Assembly (NCBI GenBank): GCA_902491535.1
Contig: CABUHS010000010.1
Location: 11,003 to 75,002, forward strand
DNA from: an uncultured Eubacteriales bacterium
GTDB taxonomy: Bacteria > Bacillota > Clostridia > Oscillospirales > CAG-272
Direction of reading: 5' to 3'
Length of the DNA: 64,000 nt
Made by a program: the position numbers and the translations under genes. The notes beneath the pieces were generated by a model. The model ran no database searches, was not told the DNA's origin, and saw only the letters and a list, made by a program, of their open reading frames with translations. Position 1 is the stretch's first letter. Each line of letters starts with the position of its first letter. Shown piece after piece: positions 9,137 to 19,307 of the stretch.

Positions 9137-10291
9137 TCAGCCGCCAATGAGCGAAAGAAGCTTTTCTCCGTCATTTGACGCGGCGTCGAGTTCGCAGTAT
9201 TTTTCAGCTGCTGCTCGGATACCGTTTTCCTTCGCAAATGCTTTGACTTCAGCGGAGGAAGTGTCTCCGTCGGGAGCAAAATCGAATGCTGCGCGGATGC
9301 CGTCTACGATAAATTTCGGCTCGATTCCGTGTTTGATGCAGAGCAGAGCGGTTCCTGTCAGACGGTCGTTAGAAGCAAGCTTTCGGACAGTATCTCTTCC
9401 GACGCGGTCTACTGTGTCTCCGAGAAGCTTGTTGTCAAATCGTGAAAGCAGCTCGTATGAGAAAGAGACAAGCTCTGTCATCGGTACTCCGTATTCCGCC
9501 GAAAGCGCGAGCGAAGCCTCGATAAGCGCGCCGAGAGCGGCATATCTGAGCTGATAATCGGCCGCTGCTTCCCATATGTATGTGTAGCCTTTTTTCTTTG
9601 CAAGATATGCGAGAACGGCGTGGCTCATGTTGTGCATAAACAGCTTGCGGCGTATATAGAAATCGAACGGAGCAAACGGCTTTATCGCATAAAGTTCGGG
9701 AATTTCTCCTACGAATGCGGAACTGTCGACCGGAAGCTCGCAGTACGGCTCTACGCAGACTGCGAGAGGATCGAGTGCCTTTATACGTTCGGGAGCGGCG
9801 GGAACCATGCGTCCGATCGTAGCTTCGGCAATACCTACGCTGCTTTTAAGAAAATCCTTTGCACAGTCGGATATTTTTTCATCTATCAGAGAGCGCAGGT
9901 ATTTGTCCGCGTCCATGAGATTTTCGCATACGATTATATTGAGCGGACGGGCGGATGTCTCCATACGTTTTTCAATACCTGCCGCTATCGGAGCTGCGAT
10001 AAATTTAAGAATATTTGCGCCTACCGCTGTCGCCATAACATCGGCTTCGGCGATCTCTTTTGCAACTGCTTCGACGTCGTTTCCGTTTACAGCACGGACG
10101 TTTTTAACTGTGAAACGCTCGTAATCGTCCTTTCCGGTTATAAATATAGGATACTCTCCGCGCGAGTTCATATCGTCAACCAGCGACTGATTAACGTCTA
10201 TAAATACCGTTTCATATCCGGTCAGACAGAAGAGCTGAGCAATAAATCCTCTGCCGATATTGCCGCCTCCGTACATTACCGCTTTTTTCAT
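9137..10291 (-). CDS. mtlD: Mannitol-1-phosphate 5-dehydrogenase-like protein
   Basis: This 384-residue NAD-dependent polyol-phosphate dehydrogenase has the MtlD N-terminus KKAVMYGGGNIGRGFIAQL and the FIDVNQSLVDDMNSRGEY segment. The later KLFMHNMSHAVLAYLAKKKG helix carries the conserved polyol-binding residues. Length matches MtlD (~380). It should interconvert mannitol-1-phosphate and fructose-6-phosphate. It lies 36 bp after a carrier-protein gene and 73 bp before the esterase gene, and no mannitol PTS gene is nearby. A related hexuronate or polyol dehydrogenase activity is possible given the operon. Confidence 0.82.
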   Translation of the reverse strand: MKKAVMYGGGNIGRGFIAQLFCLTGYETVFIDVNQSLVDDMNSRGEYPIFITGKDDYERFTVKNVRAVNGNDVEAVAKEIAEADVMATAVGANILKFIAAPIAAGIEKRMETSARPLNIIVCENLMDADKYLRSLIDEKISDCAKDFLKSSVGIAEATIGRMVPAAPERIKALDPLAVCVEPYCELPVDSSAFVGEIPELYAIKPFAPFDFYIRRKLFMHNMSHAVLAYLAKKKGYTYIWEAAADYQLRYAALGALIEASLALSAEYGVPMTELVSFSYELLSRFDNKLLGDTVDRVGRDTVRKLASNDRLTGTALLCIKHGIEPKFIVDGIRAAFDFAPDGDTSSAEVKAFAKENGIRAAAEKYCELDAASNDGEKLLSLIGG

Positions 10292-10327
10292 TTGTTATGT
10301 ACCATTCCTTTCATTTGAAAAACGCAC

Positions 10328-10633
10328 TCAGTCTTTTTCTTCGTTTTCATTATCTTCATCGTCCTGAGCAAAGTCCTCGCTTATGCCGGACGGGAGTCCG
10401 GAATATTCGGCGAGCTTCAGAGCTGCTGCACCGACTGTTTTCATTCCGAGCAGTTCTTCATCGGTGATGTTTATCCCGAGGCGATCCTCTGCTTCGGAGA
10501 GCATTATGACAAGATCGAGTGAATTTGCTCCGATGTCCTCGATCAGGCGCGAGCTTTCGCATACCTGCGACTGATCTGTTCCGAGTCTCTCGGACAGTAT
10601 TCCGAGAATGAGTGCGTATACCGTATTTTCCAT
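10328..10633 (-). CDS. Acyl carrier protein-like protein with acidic tail
   Basis: This 101-residue carrier protein begins MENTVYALILGILSERLG and contains EDIGANSLDLVIMLSEAEDRLGINITDEEL. The Ser of the NSLDL motif is the expected 4'-phosphopantetheine site. The last ~20 residues are nearly all Asp, Glu and Asn, an extension beyond the usual ~77-residue ACP. It is the first gene of the minus-strand run that continues into sugar-acid genes, where an ACP is unexpected. It may be a secondary or specialised carrier. Confidence 0.85.
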   Translation of the reverse strand: MENTVYALILGILSERLGTDQSQVCESSRLIEDIGANSLDLVIMLSEAEDRLGINITDEELLGMKTVGAAALKLAEYSGLPSGISEDFAQDDEDNENEEKD

Positions 10634-10695
10634 AATTAAAGCATACCCTTCCGTGTGATATCATAGGTAAAAATACACTTTTTTATCATCTATAA

Positions 10696-10724
10696 ATATT
10701 ATCACTTTTTTTGACGTTTGTCTA
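10696..10724 (-). promoter_or_regulatory. Sigma-A-type promoter for the ACP/hexuronate operon
   Basis: Read on the minus strand, TAGACA (10719-10724) and TAATAT (10696-10701) are separated by 17 bp, about 60 bp upstream of the carrier-protein ATG. The remaining sequence up to about 10990 is AT-rich and shows no gene. Confidence 0.55.
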
Positions 10725-10992
10725 TATCTTTTTGAAAATTGCTTCCGAAAATTGCATTCAGAAGCATTTCCGGAAAATAAACGCGTTATGGGGATCACGT
10801 AAACAAGTATATATGCGTAAGAAAAACCTTTTTAATGAAAAATGAACGCAGAAAAATACGGAAAAACTGTGAAAAAGCGTTTTTTGTGTAAAACAGAGAT
10901 ACATAAAATGTGAGATTTGAAAAAATATATCAAAAAAATTCCAAAGCAGACAGAAGAATATCTAAAATACACAAAAAAAATTCAAAATGATG

Positions 10993-11021
10993 TTGACAAT
11001 GTGATTTAAATATGTTACAAT
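10993..11021 (+). promoter_or_regulatory. Consensus promoter for the dockerin protein gene
   Basis: TTGACA (10993-10998), a 17-bp spacer and TACAAT (11016-11021) lie ~118 bp upstream of the ATG. The GAGAA-type RBS sits just before 11139. Confidence 0.8.
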
Positions 11022-11138
11022 CAAAGTGTACCGAAGTACATATTTTGTTCATTTTAATCATGTAATTAACTGACGCAGACAAGGAAAAGGGGCTTTGCCG
11101 CGGAAGTTAAAAATAAAAATCAATACAAGGAGAATGTT

Positions 11139-14100
11139 ATGAGAAAAACAACTAAAAAGCTGTTGTCCTCAGCGCTTGCTGGTCTGTTTGTACTCTCAAG
11201 CCTTCCTCTGATGGGTGCTGCGGAGGCAGAGGGCAATACAGCTCTCGCTTACACACCTACTCTTGACGGAGTAAAGGATGAGGCGTATGACGCAAGCTAC
11301 AGCCGAAAGATTGATACAGCATTCGGCAGTGTGGATTTCAGCTTCCTGTATGACAATGATTATATCTATGTTTACGCTGATTCTGTAGGATCGAGCGGAT
11401 GGGACTGCTTTACGCTTGGCATGATGTTAACTGATTCACCCAAAGATAATTGGGATGCAGTTAATGCAGCAGGTGTTTTCGGAAGCAATCCTCATCTTGA
11501 TGGATTTGACCTTCGTCACTGGATCGACGTTATGGGAACCGGTCATAAAAATCTTGGATGGAATATCGGATGGCAGGATGGAACAAAACCTGCCGATGAT
11601 ACAATGGAACTTGTAGATACAACTCCTGCAACCGAATATAAGCTCGTTCGCGGCGAAGAAAAAGGTGCGGTTCTCGAATTTAGAATTGCATACAAGGGTA
11701 TCACAAAGGAACAGAAGCATGGAGCGCACTCTGGGGCGGAACTGACTATGCAACTTTCGTACTCGGAGATGAGTATAAGGCAACAGTTCCTGATGATACA
11801 TCAGCTCCTGTAACAGACGTTCCTACAGAACCCGCAACAGAGACTCCTACAGAGCCTGAAACAGATGCTCCTGTAGATCCCCCTGTTGAAGATGCTGATT
11901 CTGCTCTCAAGTTTACCCCTGTTCTTGACGGCGTAAAGGATGAAGCGTATAATGACAGCTTTACCTATCATATCGACGCGACTGCAAATAATTGGGGAAG
12001 CGTTGATGCATCATTCCTTTATGATGCAGACTACATTTATGTACTTGCTGACATAAAAGACACTGCAAAAGGTACGTTTGACAACTTTGACCTTGCAATC
12101 GCAGCAGGCGATGCTCATTGCCAGGTTGTATGTAATCAGGCATTTAAGGGTCAAGATGGTAGTACACTTTTCTGCCGCCTTTGGGAAGCTGCTGTCGGCG
12201 AGATCGGTACTAACCTTAATGTAGGTGCTGAGTCCGCGGCAACAGAGTTTGCTATAGTAGAAAACGAGGGCGGATACGTTCTTGAGTTCCGTGTTAAGTA
12301 TGCAGGCAATACCGGAGATGAGATTACAATTAACGGTACTGACTCACTTAACGGTTGGAATAACATTGCAGCAGACGGAAAGAAATTTGTTCTCGGCGAA
12401 GAGTACGCAGTTGCCCCTGCCGGCAACGAAGCTATCAAGTACACTCCTGTTCTTGACGGCGTAAAAGACGCAGCATATGATAAAAGCTATAATTTCCATA
12501 TGGATGCTGCATATGGTGGAGTAGACGGAAGCTTCCTCTACGATGCTGATTATATTTATATGTATTTAGATGTAACTTCAGCAGAGAAGAGTTTATGGGA
12601 TATTTTCGGTATCTCAATGATAGCTTCAGCTACACCTAATAATGACATGGATGCAGCATGCAAAGCAGCAGTGCATCTGGTAAGCAATCCTTTTTATGAA
12701 GGAAACGAGATCAGAAACTGGCAGCAGGTAATGACAGGATATCAGAATCTTGGATTTAATCTTGGCTGGCAGGAAGCTGTTCCTGAAGATGATACTTTAG
12801 AGCTTGTAAAGACAACTCCTGCGACGGAGTTCGCTGCTAATGCAACAGAAACCGGAACAGGACTTGAAATCAGAATTGCATATAAGAATCTTGTTAAAGG
12901 TGATGCAATTTCATTTGCAACAGATGCAGGAACGAATAGCTGGGGTAATGTTTGGAGTTCTGAGAACTACGAAACATTTATTCTCGGTGATGACTTCGGT
13001 CATACTCACGTATTTGATGAAGAGTACACAGTAGATGTAGCTCCTACATGTGTTTCTAAAGGTTCTGAGTCACGTCACTGCAAAGATTTTGCAGAATGCG
13101 GCGGAAAGACCGATGTAAGAGAGATCGCTATGATCGATCACAACGTTGTCGACGGCACATGCACAATGTGCGGCAGACAGAACGTAAAGAAAGCTACACC
13201 TACACTTGACGGTGTACTTGATGACGCATACCTCTCTTCTGCTGTTTACAAGACTGTAGACAATGCAACAGCAGGTAAGGCTGAATTCGGATGGTCGGCG
13301 CCCGGCGCATCAAAGAGAATGGCACTTATAAGAGCCGGCATTATGGATACAGACGGCAAGTTTCTTACCGGTGGAGATTACAGCGTAAGCGCCTTTGCAA
13401 AATCAGAAACCTACTTCCTGTGGGATGATGATGCTATCTATGTATTCGCGAAAGTATACGATGACGCAATATTCCCGACTGCTGAGGAAGATGTAAACGC
13501 ATGGATTGATGCCGGACAGAGAGATGTTCCGTGGATCAATGACCTCGTTCAGCACAGCATATCTTTCCTCGGAGATGCTGCTAACAATATAACCGTTATG
13601 GCAAACGCAGGCGGAAACGCTGTATTTGCGCGCAATGCAAACGGTGTAACAACGATTGAACAGTATTTGACTTATGAAAACAATGCAAATGTTGCAGGTA
13701 CGGTAGAAGACGGCTATTATACAGTCGAAGTTCGCCTCCCTGTAAACAATGACCTTAAGGAATACTTCCTTACCGAAGGATCAGATTTCGATTACGGTTA
13801 CGGAATCTTTGATGTAAGTGCCGAAAAATCAGAAGACGGCGGCAATGGAATGAACCACGGTGAGTGGGTATGGATAAAGAACCAGGACAATGCAACAGGT
13901 TCGTTTATTCTTGTCGCAGATGATACTCCTGTTGATCCCGGCGATGATACGACGGCTCCTGATGTAAGCGATACAGCAGAGCCTCCTACAGAGTCTGAGA
14001 CAGAAGCTCCGGTAGATCCTCAGCCTTCAAGTAATGTTATCAAGAAGGGTACACCTGAGCTTGACGGCGTACTCGACGGCAAATATCTCGGTTCCGCAGT

Positions 14101-15214
14101 TTACAGAACAATTGACAGCGCAAAAGCAGGCAAGTCTGAGTTTGGATGGTCGAACCCCAGCGTAGCAAAGAGAATGGCACTTATCAGAGCAGGCGTTATG
14201 AAGATAAATGGTGATGCTTATGATCTTCTTCCTGACGGTGATTTCAGCGTAAGCGCTTTTGCAAAATCAGAGACCTACTTCCTGTGGGATGACGATGCAC
14301 TCTACATCTTCTCAACGATATATGACAGCGATCCTCTCGCTATCGTAGGCGAAGATGCAGCAGCTAAGAATGACTGGGCATATAATGATATTCCGTGGCT
14401 TTCCGACAATATCGTACACAACATTTACACAGCAGCAGGCAATCTTGCTATTGAAGCAAATGCAGGCGGTGAACTTGTATACGACCGTTTGCTTAATGGT
14501 ACACCTCTCGGTACTCCCACAGTATCCTCAATTGCCGGACGCTGCACATGGGATAACAGCGATAACGTAAGAGGTGTTGTTGAATCAGACCGTTACACAA
14601 TAGAGGTCCGCATTCCGATTCTTGATTCCGTAAAGGCTGATGTTCTTAAGGACGGAGCAACCTTCGATTACGGTTACTGGATTTTCGACGGTGACGGTGT
14701 TCCGAACGATACAAAGTGGACTTGGGTAAAGAATAAAGATACCGAGCTTACTACATTCACTCTTTCCGCTGACGCAGCAATTGCTCCGGATACAACATCG
14801 CCTGATGTAAGCGATACAAGTGAACCGCCTACAGATACACCTGAAGTAAGCGACACAAATGAGCCGCCTACAGATACACCTGAAGTAAGCGACACAAATG
14901 AACCGCCTACAGATACACCTGAAGTAAGCGACACAAATGAGCCGCCTACAGATACACCTGAAGTAAGCGACACAAATGAGCCGCCTACAGACACACCTGA
15001 AGTAAGCGATACCGACGAGCCTACTCCCGATAACCTCGGTGATGTAAACGGCGACGGTATTGTAAATGCTAAGGACCTTGTTCGTCTTATGAAGCGTGTA
15101 GCCGGCGATGAAACAATTGAAATTATCGGAACTGCTGATATCAACGGCGACGGTGTTATCAACTCTAAAGACCTTGTTCGTCTTATGAAGATTATTGCTG
15201 AACAGACAGCATAA
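11139..15214 (+). pseudogene. Secreted multi-CBM9-like dockerin protein, single-base frameshift
   Basis: One gene of ~1358 codons is split by a frameshift. The first frame (from 11139) has a signal peptide (MRKTTKKLLSSALAGLFVLSS...GAAEA) and runs out at 11813. The homologous reading resumes in the -1 frame from ~11708 and stays open to 15214. Restoring one A at the 11705-11707 A run rebuilds a continuous protein. Five carbohydrate-binding family 9-like modules each begin with a LDGV-x-D-xAY motif: three of one subtype and two of a second with FLWDDDAIYVF. Between modules 3 and 4 lies a CxxC-type segment (HCKDFAECGG, CTMCGRQN). A Pro/Thr-rich repeat linker follows. The end is a type I dockerin with duplicated DVNGDGIVNAKDLVRLMK / DINGDGVINSKDLVRLMK calcium loops, indicating cohesin docking. 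The protein is probably extracellular or cellulosome-like. No catalytic domain is seen. Confidence 0.85.
14822..15016 (+). repeat. Tandem 39-bp repeats coding a 13-residue Pro/Thr/Glu linker
   Basis: Five nearly identical 39-bp units start at 14822, 14861, 14900, 14939 and 14978. Each encodes EPPTDTPEVSDTN or a close variant. They form the flexible linker before the dockerin. Such in-frame repeats readily change copy number. Confidence 0.92.
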
Positions 15215-15300
15215 TTTAATCCAAGTTTAATACCTGTTTTCGTTCGTTATCCCCTGTCCGGAGTGATCCGGTACGAGCGAGAATAAGCAATTAAATAGTT

Positions 15301-15332
15301 GCCCTCCCGCAAAATTAATTTTGCGGGAGGGC
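15301..15332 (+). terminator. Strong terminator after the dockerin gene
   Basis: GCCCTCCCGCAAAATT and AATTTTGCGGGAGGGC form a perfect palindrome, followed by AATGTTTTTG. It lies ~87 bp after the stop. Confidence 0.85.
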
Positions 15333-15704
15333 AATGTTTTTGTGAAATAACAAGGTTTATGGATATTCGCCTGTGATCTATGATTGCGTCGGTGGGATGG
15401 TTCTTATTGTTTAATGTGTATTATGCAGTCATGTATGTAAAAATATCAAAACGCTGTTAAAGCTGCTAATAGCGTGTACTCATTTATATATCTTTTATTA
15501 AGCTTTACGGCAACAGATCTTATTAAGGTTACATAAATAAATGTATATACGCTTTAATATCGTTTATATTAAGGCTCAAAAGAAGGGGTTATATTAAGCA
15601 CAGTATAAAATTTTTGTCTTACATAAGAAAATCCTATAACGGTTTTATCCGGTCTTTAAAGTCAGAATTGCCGGTATACGTGAACTTGTTTTTCATAGTA
15701 CTGA

Positions 15705-15740
15705 AAAAATCTCTCCGGGATAATTTCCGGAGAGATTTTT
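15705..15740 (-). terminator. Terminator after uraA
   Basis: AAAAATCTCTCCGG (15705-15718) pairs with CCGGAGAGATTTTT (15727-15740), with T/A tracts on both sides. It lies ~30 bp past the uraA stop. The rest of 15333-15704 is AT-rich, with no gene that I can support. Confidence 0.82.
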
Positions 15741-15770
15741 GGCATTAAGTATTTATTTCTTAGTTATAGA

Positions 15771-17117
15771 TTACTCGCTTTTCTTTTTGCCGGAGGATAC
15801 GATAAGATTTACTATAATACCTACGATAAGAGCGGTTGCGATATTTGTTACGGTTATCGGACCGAACTGAAGCTGAAGTCCGCCGATTCCGGTTACGAGA
15901 ATAGCGCTTACAACGAAAAGATTTTTCGAATCTCCGAGGTCAACGTCCTGTATCATCTTGAGACCGCTGACTGCAATAAAACCGTACAGCGCAATGCAGA
16001 TACCGCCGACAACGCATACCGGAATTGTATTTACGAATTCAACAAACGGAGTAAAGAAGGAAAGAAGCATTGCAAATACTGCGGTGAGAGCAATGGTGTA
16101 TACCGAGGCGTTTCCTGTAATGGCGATGCATCCGACGCTTTCGCCGTATGTTGTGTTTGGACATCCGCCGAAGAAAGAGCCGACGATAGATCCGATACCG
16201 TCGCCGAGAACTGTGCGGCAGAGGCCGGGCTCTTTGATAAGGTCACGGTCTATTACAGACGAAAGGTTTTTGTGGTCTGCAATATGTTCTGCGAAAACTA
16301 CAAGCGCTACAGGAGCGAACAGAACAAGTATCTGAGCAAAATCTGCCATGCCGCCTGCGAGGGATGCGCCGTCTTTAAACATTTCTACGAAGTTAAATTT
16401 CGGAACTGAGAAGAAGCTCTGTACTGTTATTGTTTTGAAATTCTCTGTCAGAGGTGTGAAGTCGACAAGTTTAAGCGATTCGATACCGGACGCATTTCCG
16501 ATAAGAGTGCAGATGACCGCAGCAATATATCCTGCGATTACTCCGATTATGAACGGTATAAGGCGAAGTGTTTTGTTACCCTTTACAGATGCAAGAACGA
16601 TAGCTATGAAAGAGATCAGACCGCAGAGTATAGCTGCGAGGTTATAGTCGCCTGCGGAGGTATTGTTTACGTTTGAAATGGCCGATGTACAGAGAGTAAG
16701 TCCGATGAGTGCAACTGTCGGTCCGATTATTACTTTCGGCAGAAGCTTATCTACCCAGCCGATACCGACGAGTTTGATTATTACTGCAATTATAACATAT
16801 ACAAGACCTGCTATTACCGCGCCGAGGAATATTCCGAAATATCCGAAAACGCATGCGCTCGCGAGCGGTGAAATGAATGCGAATGAGCTGCCGAGGAATA
16901 CGGGGCTTTTCATCTTTGTGAAGAGCAGATAAACGACCGTTCCTGCACCGGCTCCGAAAAGTGCTGCCGCCTGGCTCATCATTTCCGTTTCCGAAATGTT
17001 GTTTACCAGTGTTGGTACGAGCAGTGTCGCCGCGATTATCGCAAGCAGCTGCTGCAGCGCAAACACTACGTTTTCGCCGAATCTCGGCTTGTCCTCTACG
17101 TTGTAAATAAGTTTCAT
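15771..17117 (-). CDS. uraA: Uracil permease (NCS2 family)
   Basis: This 448-residue membrane protein imports uracil by proton symport. It begins MKLIYNVEDKPRFGENVVFALQQLLAI, the typical UraA/PyrP opening. Many hydrophobic segments follow, together with the NCS2 signature region GGCPNTTYGESVGCIAITG and ALVVFAEHIADHKNLSS with the uracil-contacting glutamate. Length fits (~430). It is 82 bp downstream of pyrR and should share its attenuator-controlled transcript. A GGAGGT RBS lies directly upstream of the ATG. Confidence 0.95.
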   Translation of the reverse strand: MKLIYNVEDKPRFGENVVFALQQLLAIIAATLLVPTLVNNISETEMMSQAAALFGAGAGTVVYLLFTKMKSPVFLGSSFAFISPLASACVFGYFGIFLGAVIAGLVYVIIAVIIKLVGIGWVDKLLPKVIIGPTVALIGLTLCTSAISNVNNTSAGDYNLAAILCGLISFIAIVLASVKGNKTLRLIPFIIGVIAGYIAAVICTLIGNASGIESLKLVDFTPLTENFKTITVQSFFSVPKFNFVEMFKDGASLAGGMADFAQILVLFAPVALVVFAEHIADHKNLSSVIDRDLIKEPGLCRTVLGDGIGSIVGSFFGGCPNTTYGESVGCIAITGNASVYTIALTAVFAMLLSFFTPFVEFVNTIPVCVVGGICIALYGFIAVSGLKMIQDVDLGDSKNLFVVSAILVTGIGGLQLQFGPITVTNIATALIVGIIVNLIVSSGKKKSE

Positions 17118-17199
17118 GAGGATACCTCCGTGTAAAATATTAAATTTACAAAACGGTGATTATTCACCGATAATGTTCTGGGAAATATGCCTGTACAGA

Positions 17200-17739
17200 T
17201 TATTCTCCGTACAGCTCAACACCCGTGCGGTCGTCATACGGGGGGAGCATTACTGCCACACGTTCGCTTGCTGCGGTCGGAATACTTTTACCGATATAGT
17301 CTGCACGGAACGGCAGCTCCCTGTGACCGCGGTCGATCAGAATGGCAAGCTTTATGGCTTTCGGTCTGCCGGATGAAAACAGTGCTTCTATTGCCGCGCG
17401 TACCGTCCGCCCGGTATACAGCACGTCGTCAACGAGAACGATGCATTTATCGGCGACATCAAACGGGAGTTCAGTTCCGTTTACGATCGGATTCTCCTGT
17501 ATCTTTCTGAGATCATCCCGATAGAATCCGACATCGATCGCACCGCATGGAATGTCGGTTCCCTCTGATAGTCGAATGTTTTCGGCTATCATTTCGGCGA
17601 GGACCTCGCCGCGCCTTTTTATTCCTACTATACAAAGATCCTGAGTCCCTTTGTTTTTTTCAACTATTTCATATGATATCCGCCTTACGGTGCGCCGCAT
17701 TGTATCGCCGTCCATTATTGACGCTTTGAGTATGGACAT
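17200..17739 (-). CDS. pyrR: Bifunctional pyrimidine regulator PyrR / uracil phosphoribosyltransferase
   Basis: This 179-residue protein binds pyr-leader RNA with UMP to promote termination, and also has uracil phosphoribosyltransferase activity. The PRPP-binding loop CIVLVDDVLYTGRTVRAA is perfectly conserved. The N-terminal SILKASIMDGDTMRRTVRRISYEIVEKN and the C-terminal RELPFRADYIGKSIPTA...DRTGVELYGE segments are those of PyrR. Length is standard (~180). Its own leader (17819-17935) carries attenuator elements, and uraA follows. Confidence 0.95.
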   Translation of the reverse strand: MSILKASIMDGDTMRRTVRRISYEIVEKNKGTQDLCIVGIKRRGEVLAEMIAENIRLSEGTDIPCGAIDVGFYRDDLRKIQENPIVNGTELPFDVADKCIVLVDDVLYTGRTVRAAIEALFSSGRPKAIKLAILIDRGHRELPFRADYIGKSIPTAASERVAVMLPPYDDRTGVELYGE

Positions 17740-17820
17740 CGGTGTTCTCCTTTCGCTGTGACGGGTGTCAGCGTTTTATCAGTTTGTTTCGTCTGATTTC
17801 TAAGTATTTATATTAAATAA

Positions 17821-17935
17821 AAAATCTTACCTTTTATATAAACAGGTAAGATGGGATCGCATTTTTAACTGTAAGTACACCTTCCTGTGTCTTACGGAAT
17901 AATATATTGTATATCTTCGTAAATCTTGCGGTCTC
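17821..17935 (-). promoter_or_regulatory. PyrR-type transcription attenuator of pyrR-uraA
   Basis: On the minus strand the leader contains ACAGAGAGACCGCAAG, close to the PyrR-binding-loop consensus CCNGNGAGG. Next comes a possible antiterminator arm, GTAAG...CTTAC around 17872-17899. Last comes a terminator hairpin, ATCTTACC (17845-17852 strand-reversed) with GGTAAGAT (17824-17831) followed by TTTTTTATTT. The order matches Bacillus-type pyr attenuators. UMP-bound PyrR would expose the terminator. Confidence 0.72.
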
Positions 17936-17969
17936 TCTGTACCAATATTAAAGATTCAATTACGTCCAA

Positions 17970-17998
17970 AGTATAACATTTCTTTTACAAAATGTCAA
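17970..17998 (-). promoter_or_regulatory. Consensus promoter for pyrR-uraA
   Basis: On the minus strand TTGACA (17993-17998) and TATACT (17970-17975) are separated by exactly 17 bp, directly upstream of the attenuator leader. Confidence 0.85.
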
Positions 17999-18056
17999 CC
18001 TTTTCGACAAAAAAAGATAACTTTTTAATATTTATAATAAACGGACAATAAAATTG

Positions 18057-18085
18057 TTGCAAATGGCTGACGAATATGATAAAAT
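18057..18085 (+). promoter_or_regulatory. Probable promoter for the aldose-epimerase gene
   Basis: TTGCAA (18057-18062), a 17-bp spacer and TAAAAT (18080-18085). The ~240-bp leader to 18331 shows no supported gene or motif. Confidence 0.5.
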
Positions 18086-18330
18086 AAAACTCAGACAAGA
18101 GTTCCTAGTTTGGGAAGAATGTCGCGTTATATTGGCAGCGGATTATATTATCGCAGGTCTGATATAAATCTGCAGAGGTCTGTTTTTGACGCGTCAGATG
18201 ATGTGTCAGCTTCTTTACTGAACTCCAATCGGGAATATTTTATAGCGGAATTACTGCCATACAGTTTGTTTTTCGTTATGTTATTACGTGTGAATAAAAA
18301 TTATCAAAATATATAAAAGGAGTACATATT

Positions 18331-19215
18331 ATGATCTATACACTCGAAAACGATTTTATTGCTATTGAAGTAAACGACATTGGTGCGGAGCTTTTTTCTC
18401 TTAAAACCAAGTCGGACGGTTTTGAATATCTTTGGCAGGGCGATCCCGAATATTGGTCGGGACGTGCGTACAATCTTTTTCCCATATGCGGACGTTTGAC
18501 TGAAGGAAAGTACACATATCGTGGTAAGACATACGAAATGAATCTGCACGGATTTGCGCGCAAGACTAAATATACGTATGTAGGAAAAACAGATAACACA
18601 ATGACATTTGAACTTGTTTCTGACGATGTGTCGCGTGCTGTTTACCCGTTTGATTTCAGGCTCGTTATCAGATATGAGCTTGACGGATCGACGGTTAAGA
18701 CAGTATTTGAAGTATACAATACCGGTTCAGATGAGCTTATATATGCCATAGGCGGTCACCCGGGATTCAATCTTCCTCTGGGCGGCGGAGAATCTTTTGA
18801 AGATTATGTACTTGATTTCGGTGAGTCACGCACGGATGTAAAAAAGAATGTCATGAGTGAGACCTGCTATTTATTGCCTGAATCTGAAGACTTTTCGCTT
18901 GAGGACGGACATCTGCTTCCGCTCAGACACAGCATGTTTGATAATGATGCTATCTTTTTATATAACACTACCGGAGATGTTACACTGCGTTCTGTAAATG
19001 GAATCGGCAAATCGGTAAATGTTCATTTTCCGGAAATGAAATATGTCGGATTCTGGCACAAGCCTCTTACATCTGCACCTTATGTGTGCATAGAGCCGTG
19101 GACGAGTGTACCTGCATATGACGGAGTTATAGATGATTTTGATACGAAACGCGATATGATGCGTCTTGCTCCCGGCGGTTGCTATAAATCGGATTTTACC
19201 GTTACTGTTAAATAA
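18331..19215 (+). CDS. Aldose 1-epimerase family protein (LacX-like)
   Basis: This 294-residue beta-sandwich protein of the galactose mutarotase superfamily probably interconverts sugar anomers or acts on hexose-6-phosphates. The N-terminal EVNDIGAELFSLKTKSDGFEYLWQGDPEYW and the ICGRL segment are typical of the LacX-like subgroup. The IGGHPGFNLPL motif holds a catalytic-type His. EMKYVGFWHKP and CIEPW near the C-terminus hold the conserved glutamate. AAGGAG is the RBS. It appears to be monocistronic. Confidence 0.87.
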   Translation: MIYTLENDFIAIEVNDIGAELFSLKTKSDGFEYLWQGDPEYWSGRAYNLFPICGRLTEGKYTYRGKTYEMNLHGFARKTKYTYVGKTDNTMTFELVSDDVSRAVYPFDFRLVIRYELDGSTVKTVFEVYNTGSDELIYAIGGHPGFNLPLGGGESFEDYVLDFGESRTDVKKNVMSETCYLLPESEDFSLEDGHLLPLRHSMFDNDAIFLYNTTGDVTLRSVNGIGKSVNVHFPEMKYVGFWHKPLTSAPYVCIEPWTSVPAYDGVIDDFDTKRDMMRLAPGGCYKSDFTVTVK

Positions 19216-19307
19216 TAGATTCCTGAAAAAAATTATCTGCCGCGCACTTATCCGGTGCGCGGTCAGATTACAGTCATGTACGAATCAGTATTTTTAAGGA
19301 AGGTAAA

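Noticed and set aside
18110..18316. 68-codon ORF before the aldose-epimerase gene
   Set aside because: It lies in the leader downstream of a promoter, lacks an RBS and family features; treated as noncoding.
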